NCBI GenBank assembly: GCA_964418885.1
Contig: CAYQNW010000010.1
Location: forward strand, 4,476-68,475
DNA length: 64,000 nt
From: BMS3ABIN03 sp964418885
GTDB lineage: Bacteria > Bacteroidota > Ignavibacteria > Ignavibacteriales > Ignavibacteriaceae
Direction of reading: 5' to 3'
Below the pieces are notes generated by a model, which was not told where the DNA came from, ran no database searches, and worked only from the letters and a program-made list of their open reading frames with translations. Shown here in pieces: positions 10,398 through 19,287 of the stretch. Each line of letters begins with the position of its first letter. Within the stretch, counting starts at the first letter, position 1. The position numbers and the translations under genes were made by a program.

Positions 10398-12287
10398 CTA
10401 TTCAATCTCAATCTCATTAAACTTTTCTCTAAGTCGATCTTTTTCTCTCACTAATTCCTTATTGGCACTCATTAATTTTAAAGTGTCTTCTTCTATCTCA
10501 GTATTTTCAATCTTATTGTGATTTTCTTTTATTTGCTTATCTATTTTGTCAAGCTTAAATCTGAGCACTATATCTTTAGTGTACTTTTGTAATAATTGTT
10601 CTGGTGTAACCCCGGGATTCCTTTCTTCCCAGTTGCTGCTGATTGAATGCTTTTCAAATACGATTTCTCTTACGTATGATTGTAATTCATCATTCTTTAT
10701 ATCTTCAATCAGTTTGTCTGCATCTATTTGTTTTTCATGTCTTATTTCTTCATAAACAACTTTTGCTAATCGCATGTGAATCTTAATCGCAAAATCTTCA
10801 GCTTTTATGTTATTATGAATAAAATTTAATATAGAACTATTCCCCTCAAACAGCAGCTTAATTATATCTTTCTCCAGATTGTAAACAACAGGATTAGCTT
10901 TCTTCTGTTTTGTTATTTCTTCAGAAAGTGTTGATTCGGTTTTTTCTTTTGTTGTTGTTCGAATTTCTGTTGATCTTTGCGATGAACCTCTTTTAATTAC
11001 TTTATCGAATTCTGCCTCAAGTAGCTTCTCTCTTAGATTGAATTTTCTTGCGATGTTTTTTATCAACAAATTCCTTTTTAATTCATCAGTGATTAAAGCC
11101 AACGGTTTTACAAGCTCACGAATTGCCTCTGCAGCTGTGTTTGAATCATTAAACATTCCCCGTGCTTCGAAATATCGTGTTTGAAACTCAATAAAATTTT
11201 CTGCTTTCTTGAGTAAATCTTCAAATTTATCCTTGCCGAATTTGTTTACGAATGAATCGGGATCTTCTCCTTGTGGAAGGGAAACGATCTTTACCTCCAT
11301 ATCCCGTTTTAAAAGAATCTCAATACTTCTCATTGAGGCTTTAATACCGGCAGTATCTGCATCGAAAAGCAGAACAACATCTTTTGTATATCTTGAAAGC
11401 AGTTGAACCTGCTCGTCAGTTAATGCTGTTCCTGAAACAGCAACGACATTTTTAACTCCGCTTTGGTAAAGAGAAATCAAATCCATATAGCCTTCAACGA
11501 TGATGGCTTTGTTCAATCTCCTGATTTCATCTTTTGCAAATGACAATCCATAAAGTACACGACTCTTGTTATAAACTATTGATTCGGGTGAGTTAATGTA
11601 TTTGCCCCCCTTTTCGTTTGGATCTAAAACTCTCCCAGCGAAAGCAACGACTCTTCCGTTTGGTGAAAAGATAGGAAAAATCAGTCTGCCGGGAAGTCTA
11701 TCAAAATATCTCCCTTCGGGATGTTTTCCTGCGAGTCCCAGTGTAACAGCTTTTTCGAGATCGATCTTTTTTTCTTTGGCATAATTAACAAAATTTTCCC
11801 ACCCTCTAAGTGTATAACCTAAACCAAATGTTCGGATTGTTTGTTGTTTTAAATTTCTTTTATGTAAATACGTTCTCGCAATCTCAGCTTCTTCATCGTT
11901 CAATAGATTATTAAGAAAATATTTTGCCGCTTCCGTATTGATATCGTAAAGTATTTCTTGTTCGGTTTGCTGCTCTTCGTAACCAGCAGATTCATAATAT
12001 TCAAGTGGAATTCCAAGCTGTTCGGCAACTTCCTGTACTGCTTCAATAAATGAGATTTTTTTGTATTCCATTAAGAATTTAAAGATGTTGCCCCCGGTAT
12101 GGCAGCCGAAACAATGGAATATTTGCTTTTCATCGCTTACTGTGAATGATGGTGTTTTTTCGTTATGAAACGGACACAATCCGATATAATTTTTACCCCG
12201 TTTACGCAGTTGAACGTATTCTGAGATCATATCAACAATGCTTGCAGTTGATCTGATTTCTTCTATTTTGGATTCGGGAATTCGCAA
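10398..12287 (-). CDS. dnaG: DNA primase
   Basis: A 629-residue primase that makes RNA primers at the replication fork. The N-terminal CHC2 zinc finger is intact (C38, H41, C59, C62), followed by the primase core and the TOPRIM fold with the metal-binding glutamate in IVEGYMD (about 264) and the aspartates of LLFDADTAG (about 305). The C-terminal region (about 470-629) is the DnaB-interacting helical domain. The start is TTG at 12285-12287: the usual MRIPESKIEEI opening begins there, and the next ATG would remove conserved sequence. Length is normal for the family. The gene is read alone on this strand; the neighbour across 93 nt is divergent. Confidence 0.97.
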   Translation of the reverse strand: MRIPESKIEEIRSTASIVDMISEYVQLRKRGKNYIGLCPFHNEKTPSFTVSDEKQIFHCFGCHTGGNIFKFLMEYKKISFIEAVQEVAEQLGIPLEYYESAGYEEQQTEQEILYDINTEAAKYFLNNLLNDEEAEIARTYLHKRNLKQQTIRTFGLGYTLRGWENFVNYAKEKKIDLEKAVTLGLAGKHPEGRYFDRLPGRLIFPIFSPNGRVVAFAGRVLDPNEKGGKYINSPESIVYNKSRVLYGLSFAKDEIRRLNKAIIVEGYMDLISLYQSGVKNVVAVSGTALTDEQVQLLSRYTKDVVLLFDADTAGIKASMRSIEILLKRDMEVKIVSLPQGEDPDSFVNKFGKDKFEDLLKKAENFIEFQTRYFEARGMFNDSNTAAEAIRELVKPLALITDELKRNLLIKNIARKFNLREKLLEAEFDKVIKRGSSQRSTEIRTTTKEKTESTLSEEITKQKKANPVVYNLEKDIIKLLFEGNSSILNFIHNNIKAEDFAIKIHMRLAKVVYEEIRHEKQIDADKLIEDIKNDELQSYVREIVFEKHSISSNWEERNPGVTPEQLLQKYTKDIVLRFKLDKIDKQIKENHNKIENTEIEEDTLKLMSANKELVREKDRLREKFNEIEIE

Positions 12288-12380
12288 ATACTAATTTTCT
12301 AATATTTTATAATGAATCTAACATTTTCCCCTTAAAGCTTCATTATCTTATATTTACATATATAATAAATGATTTAAATA

Positions 12381-12905
12381 ATGCAGAATATCTACACTAA
12401 AAATAGCATTTTAATTTTCCTTCCGTCAAACAATTTTAGTGAAGAAGAATTTTTACCAATTAAAAGGATTTTCTTAAAACGCAACAAACAGATTTTTATC
12501 GCATCTGATAGTTTTTCGGTTTGCAGCGGGGAAAATGGTTTGAAAGTAGGCATCGACGCAAATTTTTATAATGCAAATGAGAAAAATTTTGCAGCTTTTG
12601 TTCTGATCGGTGGTAAAGGGAACAGGAATTACTGGGGAAATGAAGCATTGCACAAAATTGTAAGAAAATTTCATAATTCGGGGAAAGTTGTTGGAGCCAT
12701 TTGCAGTGCCCCGGTTATTTTAATAAGATCAGGAATACTTGATAAAACATCCGCAACCTGCTGGAAAGAAGATAAGAGCGAACTGATAAAAGCAGGGATA
12801 AATTATCAGGAAAGATCAGTAATTGCCGAGAATAAAATTGTAACTGCGGATAGCCCACAGTCTGCTGTACAGTTTGCCGAAACGGTATTGAATTTGATTA
12901 AATAA
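12381..12905 (+). CDS. DJ-1/PfpI family protein
   Basis: A 174-residue single-domain protein of the class I glutamine amidotransferase-like superfamily. The nucleophile-elbow cysteine is C108 in VGAICSAP, and the fold pattern (LIGGKG strand, C-terminal ADSPQSAVQFAETVL helix) matches the DJ-1/ThiJ subgroup. Members act as chaperones, glyoxalases or deglycases under oxidative or carbonyl stress; the exact reaction cannot be assigned. An A/T-rich stretch with a TATATTT box (12349-12355) precedes it and is a plausible promoter. The gene stops 18 nt before ispG, suggesting co-transcription. Confidence 0.85.
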   Translation: MQNIYTKNSILIFLPSNNFSEEEFLPIKRIFLKRNKQIFIASDSFSVCSGENGLKVGIDANFYNANEKNFAAFVLIGGKGNRNYWGNEALHKIVRKFHNSGKVVGAICSAPVILIRSGILDKTSATCWKEDKSELIKAGINYQERSVIAENKIVTADSPQSAVQFAETVLNLIK

Positions 12906-12923
12906 GTTATTATTAAGAATACG

Positions 12924-14930
12924 ATGATCCAGACATTGAAGAAATACTGCAACAGTCTAACTCAATATTCGCGTTATAAAACTCGTGAAGTTTACATCGG
13001 AGATGTTCCGCTTGGGGGAGATAATCCTATCCGCATTCAATCTATGACAATAACTGATACGATGGATACAAAGGCAACAGTTGAGCAGTCTATAAGAATG
13101 GTTGATGCCGGTTGTGAATATGTGAGAATAACTGCACCAAGTATTAATGAAGCAAAGAATCTTGCAAACATAAAAAAAGAATTAAAAGCGAGTGGATACA
13201 CCGTTCCGCTTATTGCAGATATTCACTTCACACCCAATGCTGCAGAAATAGCTGCAAGGATTGTAGAAAAGGTGAGGGTTAATCCGGGTAATTATGCTGA
13301 TAAGAAAAAATTCCAATCTATTGATTTTTCAGATGAAGCTTATGAAAAGGAACTTGAAAGAATCAGGAATAAATTCACACCGCTTGTAAAGATATGTAAG
13401 GAATATGGAACAGCTATGAGGATAGGAACTAACCATGGTTCTCTTTCAGATAGAATTATGAGCAGATACGGTGATACACCAATGGGTATGGTTGAGTCGG
13501 CGCTTGAGTTTGTAAGAATTTGTGAAGATCACGATTATCACAGCATTGTGCTTTCGATGAAGGCAAGCAATACGCAGGTTATGGTTCAGGCATACAGATT
13601 ACTCATTCAGAAAATGGAAGAAGAAGGAATGAACTATCCTCTGCATCTTGGTGTTACAGAAGCTGGTGGTGGAGAAGACGGAAGAATAAAATCTGCGGTG
13701 GGAATCGGTACTTTGCTGGAAGACGGACTTGGCGATACGGTAAGAGTATCATTAACCGAAGATCCTGAATATGAAGCACCTGTGGCCATTTCACTTGTTA
13801 ACAGGTATAAAAGAAGGAAAGCACACACTCCGATTAAATTTATCGATGAACCACCATTTGATCCTTTTACTTATACGAAAAGAGATTCAAAGGAAATTAA
13901 TGGAATAGGTGGAAGTCATCCGGCAGTTGTTGTCGCTGATTTTTCAAACAATAAAAATCTTCTCCACGAAAATTTAAAAGATGTTGGTTACACATATAAC
14001 AAAGAAACAGATAAATGGAATCTGAACGATGCTGCCGCAGACATTTTATATCTTGGTAGTAGTGAAATTCCGGAAAATTATCCCGGAGGAGTAAAGCTTG
14101 TTCAGGATTATCAGGTGTGGATTAAGCTACAAGATAAATCCAGGAGCTATCCGCTTTTAAATGTTGAACAATATTTGAATGCAGAAGCTCTTTCTTCAAC
14201 ACTAAACTTCTTGATTATCAATCTGAACCAATTAGATGAACTGGTTATCGAGAAGTTAAAAGACGATCAGAAAACCGTACTAATTGCAACAACAGAAAAC
14301 AAGCATGGAATGGCTGAACAGCGCAGATTGTTTTTTGAGTTGGTCAAAAATGATATTCAAAATCCTGTTATAATAAAAAGAGATTATAGCAATATCACGC
14401 TGGATAAATTGAGGCTTTACTCTTCAACAGATTTTGGTGCACTTTTAATAGATGGCTTTGGGGATGGTGTTTGGATTGGGAACGTTCAACTTTCAAAAGA
14501 TGAAAATGGAAGAAACACATACACAAAAGTATTTACCAGAAACGGTGAATCATCGAACAAAATAATAAACAGAACGTTATTTGGAATTCTTCAGGCAGCG
14601 AGAGTAAGGATTTCCAAGACAGAATATATTGCCTGTCCCTCATGCGGAAGAACCCTATTCGATCTTCAGGAAACAACGGAGATGATTAGAAAAAGGACAG
14701 AGCATTTGAAAGGTGTAAAAATTGCAGTTATGGGATGCATTGTAAATGGTCCTGGTGAAATGGCTGATGCCGACTATGGCTATGTTGGGTCAGGTATAGA
14801 TAAAATAACACTTTACAAGGAAAAGGATATTGTAAAACGGAATGTGCCAGCTTCTGAAGCTGTTGATGCCCTGATTGAACTTATTAAAAGTGATGAAAAT
14901 TGGTGTGAACCTTCCGAAAATTCATCCTGA
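12924..14930 (+). CDS. ispG: 4-hydroxy-3-methylbut-2-enyl diphosphate synthase (long form)
   Basis: A 668-residue enzyme of the MEP isoprenoid pathway that reductively converts methylerythritol cyclodiphosphate to HMBPP. The N-terminal TIM barrel begins with the IRIQSMT motif, and the C-terminal iron-sulphur domain carries the [4Fe-4S] cysteines in CPSCG (about 571-574) and in MGCIVNGPGE (about 606). The roughly 250-residue insertion between the two parts gives the long three-domain form known from plants, Chlamydia and Bacteroidota/Chlorobi; the short proteobacterial form is about 370 residues. All key cysteines are present. Confidence 0.96.
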   Translation: MIQTLKKYCNSLTQYSRYKTREVYIGDVPLGGDNPIRIQSMTITDTMDTKATVEQSIRMVDAGCEYVRITAPSINEAKNLANIKKELKASGYTVPLIADIHFTPNAAEIAARIVEKVRVNPGNYADKKKFQSIDFSDEAYEKELERIRNKFTPLVKICKEYGTAMRIGTNHGSLSDRIMSRYGDTPMGMVESALEFVRICEDHDYHSIVLSMKASNTQVMVQAYRLLIQKMEEEGMNYPLHLGVTEAGGGEDGRIKSAVGIGTLLEDGLGDTVRVSLTEDPEYEAPVAISLVNRYKRRKAHTPIKFIDEPPFDPFTYTKRDSKEINGIGGSHPAVVVADFSNNKNLLHENLKDVGYTYNKETDKWNLNDAAADILYLGSSEIPENYPGGVKLVQDYQVWIKLQDKSRSYPLLNVEQYLNAEALSSTLNFLIINLNQLDELVIEKLKDDQKTVLIATTENKHGMAEQRRLFFELVKNDIQNPVIIKRDYSNITLDKLRLYSSTDFGALLIDGFGDGVWIGNVQLSKDENGRNTYTKVFTRNGESSNKIINRTLFGILQAARVRISKTEYIACPSCGRTLFDLQETTEMIRKRTEHLKGVKIAVMGCIVNGPGEMADADYGYVGSGIDKITLYKEKDIVKRNVPASEAVDALIELIKSDENWCEPSENSS

Positions 14931-14951
14931 AATGTTGTAAATCACAGGAAA

Positions 14952-14980
14952 TTGATAATGATGTAAATTTCTGCTATATT
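14952..14980 (+). promoter_or_regulatory. Candidate promoter of the short unit before the Nif3 gene
   Basis: TTGATA (14952-14957) and TATATT (14975-14980) are separated by exactly 17 nt, a near-consensus housekeeping promoter. An overlapping TAAATTTC (14964-14971) is a 7/8 match to the Bacteroidota -7 box TAnnTTTG. Transcription would start near 14987, just before the ATG of a 23-codon open frame. Confidence 0.45.
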
Positions 14981-14986
14981 ACTGCG

Positions 14987-15113
14987 CTAATTATGAGAGA
15001 CATTAAAACGGATAGAAAGAAATTTCTTGACCATGTTTACATAGGGAAGAGTGATTCCCCGTAAGAAAGAAAATTAAAAATGCACCCCGATTCAGTCGGG
15101 GTGCATTTTTTTT
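14987..15113 (+). ncRNA. Candidate small RNA or leader-peptide attenuator
   Basis: The 186-nt gap between ispG and the Nif3 gene looks like a self-contained unit: a promoter-like sequence, a 23-codon open frame (ATG 14993 to TAA 15062-15064; it begins MRDIKTDRKKFLDHVY), an internal GGGAA/TTCCC hairpin (15044-15059), and a strong terminator directly before the next start codon. Two readings fit: an independent small RNA of about 125 nt, or a translated leader controlling readthrough into the Nif3 gene. The peptide has no run of a single amino acid, so classical amino-acid attenuation is not evident. This is inference from layout only. Confidence 0.4.
15076..15113 (+). terminator. Strong intrinsic terminator abutting the Nif3 start codon
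   Basis: A 10-bp G/C-rich stem (15081-15090 with 15096-15105) is extended by five A:T pairs, has a 5-nt loop, and is followed by eight T (15106-15113). The ATG of the next gene is at 15117, three nucleotides after the T run. It is the strongest terminator in the window. Confidence 0.9.
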
Positions 15114-15116
15114 GTT

Positions 15117-16229
15117 ATGAAATGCAAAACAATTATTAAATACCTGGAAGATTGGGCACCAAAAGAAATTGCCTGGGGAAAAGACAACGTTGGTTTACAA
15201 ATAGGAACGACAGAGAGAGAAGTAAAAAATATAATACTTAGTCTTGATTTGAATAAAAAAGTTATAGATGAAGCAATAAAAAAGAAATGTAATTTACTGA
15301 TAACACATCATCCACTATTGTTTAAACCTTTAAAGAAAATAGATATACATCAAAATAAGATAGCAGGATTTGTTGAGAGTCTCGTTAAAAACGATCTCAC
15401 ACTTTATTCCGCACATACAAACTTCGATTACACAAAAGAGGGTGTAAGCTTTCAGCTTGCAAAAAGATTAAAACTCCATAACATAAATTTTCTTAATAAC
15501 TTAACAGAAAACCAGGTTAAGCTTGCAGTCTTTGTACCGGAAGAAAATCTACAGGAAGTAGCCAATGCAATCCATAAAACAGGTGGCGGTATAATCGGTG
15601 AATACTCAAATTGTAGTTTCAGCACTACAGGTACCGGAACATTTCAAGGCTCAAAGACTTCTAATCCATTTATAGGAGAAAAAGAAAAGATAGAATCAGT
15701 GAAGGAAATAAAACTGGAAGTTCTGGTTGATTCCTGGAAAATGCATAAAGTAATCAAAGCGATGAAAACTGTGCATCCATACGAAGAACCTGCATACGAT
15801 ATTTATCCCCTCAAAAACAAGAACGTTAATTACGGAAGTGGTGCAATTGGCACATTAATTTCTCCTATGAAAAGAACCGAATTCCTTGCGCACGTTTCCA
15901 GGCAATTAAAAATTAAAAACTTCAGGTACAGTAACGGTAAGAGCAGAACAATTAGTAAAGTTGCTGTTTGCGGCGGATCGTGCTCAGATCATTTAGAAGA
16001 AGCAATAAACAGTGGTGCGGATGCTTTTGTAACTGCAGATGTAAAATATCATGCGTTCCAGAACGCAGAAGATAGAATATTGTTTATAGATGCAGGACAT
16101 TATGAAACAGAGATCCCGTCCCTGGATGAAGTTCAAAAAAGGTTAAGAAATTTTCTGAAAAACGAAAGTAAGATAAAAGTGTTTAAATACAGTGGTTCTA
16201 CAAACCCGGTAATTTTTTATAATAATTAA
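15117..16229 (+). CDS. Nif3/DUF34-family dinuclear metal protein
   Basis: A 370-residue member of the Nif3-like (DUF34, YbgI/YqfO) family, which forms toroidal hexamers with a two-metal site. The metal-binding histidines are in LITHHPLLF (H64, H65), further ligands in SAHTNFDYT, and the C-terminal DAGHYETE (about 322-329). The central region (about 125-230) is the PII-like insertion that makes the long YqfO form; E. coli YbgI lacks it. The family has been proposed to act as a GTP cyclohydrolase 1 type 2 or metal chaperone, but the role is unsettled. There is no Shine-Dalgarno site other than GGGG buried in the terminator stem just upstream. The zinc-ribbon gene follows 15 nt later. Confidence 0.9.
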   Translation: MKCKTIIKYLEDWAPKEIAWGKDNVGLQIGTTEREVKNIILSLDLNKKVIDEAIKKKCNLLITHHPLLFKPLKKIDIHQNKIAGFVESLVKNDLTLYSAHTNFDYTKEGVSFQLAKRLKLHNINFLNNLTENQVKLAVFVPEENLQEVANAIHKTGGGIIGEYSNCSFSTTGTGTFQGSKTSNPFIGEKEKIESVKEIKLEVLVDSWKMHKVIKAMKTVHPYEEPAYDIYPLKNKNVNYGSGAIGTLISPMKRTEFLAHVSRQLKIKNFRYSNGKSRTISKVAVCGGSCSDHLEEAINSGADAFVTADVKYHAFQNAEDRILFIDAGHYETEIPSLDEVQKRLRNFLKNESKIKVFKYSGSTNPVIFYNN

Positions 16230-16244
16230 AGGAGCTATACTAAA

Positions 16245-16970
16245 TTGTACGACAGGTTAAAAATCTTATATCAGCTTCAATTAATTGATGATCAGCTTGA
16301 CGAACTCGAAGAATTAAGAGGCGATCTCCCGAATGCAGTGAAAGAACTGGAAGAGAAGATTAATAATATGAAAGATGAGATCGCAGATATGGAAACGCAG
16401 CAGAAAGAATCCCTGAAAAAGCGAAACGACAATGAAAAGGAAATTGATAAACTAACCGAGAATCAGAAAAAATTTAAAGCACAGCTTTACCAGGTTAGAA
16501 ACAATAAAGAATATGATGCACTTACCAAAGAGATAGATCATTCAGAAGAACAGGTAAAAAAGCTTGAAGCTGAAAACGATTCGCTTGCTGATCTCAGTAA
16601 AACTCTGACTGACAGGGTTGAAGAAATTAAACCGTCACTTGAGGAACTTAAAAAGGAACTGAAAGATAAAGAAACCGATCTGAAAGAAATTATTAAGGCA
16701 AACGAAAAAGAAGAATCCAAACTTGCTGCTGAACGTAAAAAAATAGAAAGTGCCGTAAAAAAACCGGATCTATCAGCTTATAAAAGAATAAGAAAGGCAA
16801 AGAAAGGAAAAGCCGTAGTTACTATAAAAAGATCGGCTTGTTCCGGTTGCCATAACATCGTTCCATCTCAAAGACAGTTGGAAATAAGGCAGAATAACAG
16901 ATTATATTTTTGCGAATATTGCGGGCGTATCCTGGTTTCTATTGAAGTAGCAGATTCAGCATCTGAATAA
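16245..16970 (+). CDS. Coiled-coil protein with C-terminal C4 zinc ribbon
   Basis: A 241-residue cytoplasmic protein: a long charged coiled coil (about 10-180), then a C4 zinc ribbon with CSGC (about 198-201) and CEYC (about 222-225). This is the zf-RING_7/CT398-like family. It habitually sits beside the Nif3-family gene, as here, and has been linked in Chlamydia to flagellar or type III components; its general role is unknown. The start codon is TTG at 16245, supported by AAAGGAG at 16228-16234. It shares a transcript with the Nif3 gene and is followed by a short hairpin. Confidence 0.88.
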   Translation: MYDRLKILYQLQLIDDQLDELEELRGDLPNAVKELEEKINNMKDEIADMETQQKESLKKRNDNEKEIDKLTENQKKFKAQLYQVRNNKEYDALTKEIDHSEEQVKKLEAENDSLADLSKTLTDRVEEIKPSLEELKKELKDKETDLKEIIKANEKEESKLAAERKKIESAVKKPDLSAYKRIRKAKKGKAVVTIKRSACSGCHNIVPSQRQLEIRQNNRLYFCEYCGRILVSIEVADSASE

Positions 16971-17011
16971 TCCATACTTAATTTTCTGATGAATTACACC
17001 GCCTGATTTAT

Positions 17012-17019
17012 TATATTTG
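17012..17019 (+). promoter_or_regulatory. Bacteroidota-type -7 box TATATTTG upstream of rnpB
   Basis: An exact TAnnTTTG match with no clear -33 partner. It sits between the zinc-ribbon gene and the RNase P RNA, but the hairpin at 17032-17055 lies just downstream, so its role in rnpB transcription is uncertain. Confidence 0.3.
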
Positions 17020-17031
17020 CAGCATTGGAGT

Positions 17032-17055
17032 AAATTCCTTTTGTGGGAATTTTTT
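17032..17055 (+). terminator. Short hairpin terminator after the zinc-ribbon gene
   Basis: A 7-bp stem AAATTCC/GGAATTT (17032-17038 with 17046-17052) with a 7-nt loop, followed by more T residues. The stem is A/T-rich and modest in strength. Confidence 0.5.
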
Positions 17056-17081
17056 GTGTCGGAAAATTCGCAAATAAAAAG

Positions 17082-17110
17082 TTTAACATTCAATAATTGA
17101 GTATTATAAT
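17082..17110 (+). promoter_or_regulatory. Candidate rnpB promoter
   Basis: TTTAAC (17082-17087), a 17-nt spacer and TATAAT (17105-17110) give a good housekeeping-like promoter. Transcription would start near 17117, about 15-18 nt before the first helix of the RNase P RNA. Confidence 0.5.
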
Positions 17111-17130
17111 AAAGTTTAAAAGAATAATAG

Positions 17131-17522
17131 AATCAGTCAGTCCGGGCAATTGCTTTCTACTTAAAGTAGAAGGAGGAAAGTCCGAACTTCATAGAACAGG
17201 GTGCCGGGTAATCCCCGGGGATCATAAGAGAAATCTTAAGATTACTGATAGTGCCACAGAAAATATACAACCATGCTCTTGGTATGGTTAAAGGTGAAAT
17301 GGCGGGGTAAGAGCCCACCGTCCGATTGGTAACAACCGGAGCCAGGTAAACCACACCCGAAGCAAGGTCAAATAGGGAAATCGTTTCCGGCCTGCCGGTT
17401 CGAAGTTGTTCGCTTCGTAGATTTCCGGGTAGACCGCTGGATCCCGGTAGTAATATCGGGGCAAGACAAATAATTGCCGTCCCTTTTCAGGGAAACAGAA
17501 TTCGGCTTACAGGACTGACTCT
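17131..17522 (+). ncRNA. rnpB: RNase P RNA, type A
   Basis: The catalytic RNA of ribonuclease P, which matures tRNA 5' ends. Conserved blocks visible in order: GAGGAAAGTCC, the GAACAGGGTGCCGGGTAA block, AGTGCCACAGAAAATATAC, AAAGGTGAAATGGCGGGGTA with AAGAGCCCACCG, and near the 3' end ACAGAATTCGGCTTACAG. Helix P1 closes the molecule: 17135-17143 pairs perfectly with 17512-17520 (9 bp). The length of about 390 nt is normal. No terminator separates it from recJ, whose start codon lies about 37 nt after P1, so the 3' end is probably made by processing or the two share a transcript. Confidence 0.97.
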
Positions 17523-17556
17523 TTTGATTGTTCTTTGCATTATTAATAAACGGGCT

Positions 17557-19287
17557 ATGATGGAAAAACGCTGGAACATCAAAGAGATTGAAGATGGTTT
17601 TGCTGTCGAAACCCTTGCAGACTCTTTAAAGATTTACGAGGTGCTGGCGCACCTCCTGGTCGAAAGAGGTATTAAGTCTTATAATGATGCAAAGAAATTT
17701 TTCAGACCCTCATTAGATTCACTTTATGATCCGTTTCTTATGAATGGAATGGAAACGGCTACTTACCGGTTGATCCAGGCGCTAACAGAAAATCAATTAA
17801 TAACCATTTACGGCGATTATGATGTTGACGGTACCTGTGCCACAGCAATTTTATATCTCTTTCTAAAAGAACTGGATGCTAACGTAGACTTTTACATTCC
17901 TAAAAGATTATCCGAAGGATACGGAATATCAAAACAGGGAATCGATCAGGTTAAAGGCAAGAACACTTCACTTTTAATAAGTGTGGATTGCGGTATAACT
18001 GCCATAGAAGAAACAGAATATGCAAACCAGCTGGGAATGGATGTTATTATCTGCGATCATCACCAGCCTAAAGAAGAATTACCGAATGCGCTTGCAGTGC
18101 TTGATCCGTTAAAACCTGAATGCAATTATCCTTTTAAATATCTTTCCGGAGCAGGAATTGCTTTTAAACTTGCACAGGGTTTATCAGAAAGAATAGGAAA
18201 ACGGGAAGCTCCATTGGCTTATCTTGATCTTGCGGCACTTGCCGGCGCAGCAGATATAGTTCCTTTAACGGATGAAAACCGGGTAATCGTTAGTGAAGGA
18301 TTAAGACTTATAAATGAGTCTCCGCGTCCTGCCATTGCTGCTTTAATTGAAGCAAGTCATTTACATCCCGGTAATTTAACATCAGGGCAAATTGTGTTTA
18401 CTCTTGCTCCAAGAATAAATGCAGTTGGGAGAATGGGAGATGCCGAACGTGCTGTTGAACTACTTATAACAAAGGATAAAACGGAAGCCATGCAATTAGC
18501 CGCCGTGCTTGAAAATGAAAATTATGAGCGCAGAAAGATAGATGTGGATACTTTTGATGAAGCAATGCAGCTTGTTGAAAACTCACTTGATCTTGATAAT
18601 GAAATGGCTATTATTTTACATCAGGAAGAATGGCATCCCGGGGTTATCGGAATTGTGGCTTCACGCCTGGTTGAAAAATATTACAGACCAACAATTATGT
18701 TAACAACAATAGATGGAGTTGCAAAAGGTTCCGCTAGAAGCATTTCTAATTTTGATATTTATGAGGCATTACAAAAGTGTGAGGGTTCTCTTATTCACTT
18801 TGGCGGTCATAAAGCAGCGGCAGGATTAGCAATTGAAATTGAAAAGCTTAATGAATTCAAAAAAAGATTTAATGAGGTTGTTCGTACTTCGATTAAAGAA
18901 ACCGATCTGATGCCGGAACTCACTATTAATTCTGAATTACGATTCTCCGAAATAACACCAAAATTTTTAAGAATACTTGATTTATTCGGACCTTTTGGTC
19001 CCGGAAATATGCGTCCGGTTTTTCTCTCTAAAAATGTTACAGTTGCAAATACACCGAGGATTGTAGGTAACGATCATCTTCTTTGCAGTTTTAAGCAGGA
19101 TGGAGCCAATAAAGTTTTTGATTGTATTGGTTTTAATATGAAAGATTTTTACGATACTTTAATAAATTCAAATGGTGATTTAAATATCGTTTATTCAATT
19201 GATAAAACTGTAAGAGATGAAAGAACTTTTCCACAGTTCAGATTGAAAGACATAAAAACAAATGAGCAAATGCAGGAGACTTTATAA
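17557..19287 (+). CDS. recJ: Single-stranded-DNA-specific 5'-3' exonuclease RecJ
   Basis: About 576 residues. The DHH phosphoesterase core has motif I in YGDYDVDGTCA (about 84) and the namesake motif DHHQP (about 165); the DHHA1 domain contains the SARS and HFGGHKAAAGL stretch, and an OB-like region closes the protein. RecJ degrades 5' single-stranded ends during recombination and mismatch repair. Tandem ATG codons at 17557 and 17560 are the likely start; an extension back to a TTG at 17524 would run into the RNase P RNA. The stop overlaps the next start by one base (TAATG), implying translational coupling to yebC. Confidence 0.95.
   Translation: MMEKRWNIKEIEDGFAVETLADSLKIYEVLAHLLVERGIKSYNDAKKFFRPSLDSLYDPFLMNGMETATYRLIQALTENQLITIYGDYDVDGTCATAILYLFLKELDANVDFYIPKRLSEGYGISKQGIDQVKGKNTSLLISVDCGITAIEETEYANQLGMDVIICDHHQPKEELPNALAVLDPLKPECNYPFKYLSGAGIAFKLAQGLSERIGKREAPLAYLDLAALAGAADIVPLTDENRVIVSEGLRLINESPRPAIAALIEASHLHPGNLTSGQIVFTLAPRINAVGRMGDAERAVELLITKDKTEAMQLAAVLENENYERRKIDVDTFDEAMQLVENSLDLDNEMAIILHQEEWHPGVIGIVASRLVEKYYRPTIMLTTIDGVAKGSARSISNFDIYEALQKCEGSLIHFGGHKAAAGLAIEIEKLNEFKKRFNEVVRTSIKETDLMPELTINSELRFSEITPKFLRILDLFGPFGPGNMRPVFLSKNVTVANTPRIVGNDHLLCSFKQDGANKVFDCIGFNMKDFYDTLINSNGDLNIVYSIDKTVRDERTFPQFRLKDIKTNEQMQETL

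Noticed and set aside
17097..17354. Two overlapping open frames on opposite strands
   Set aside because: They lie inside the RNase P RNA and have no protein-like features.
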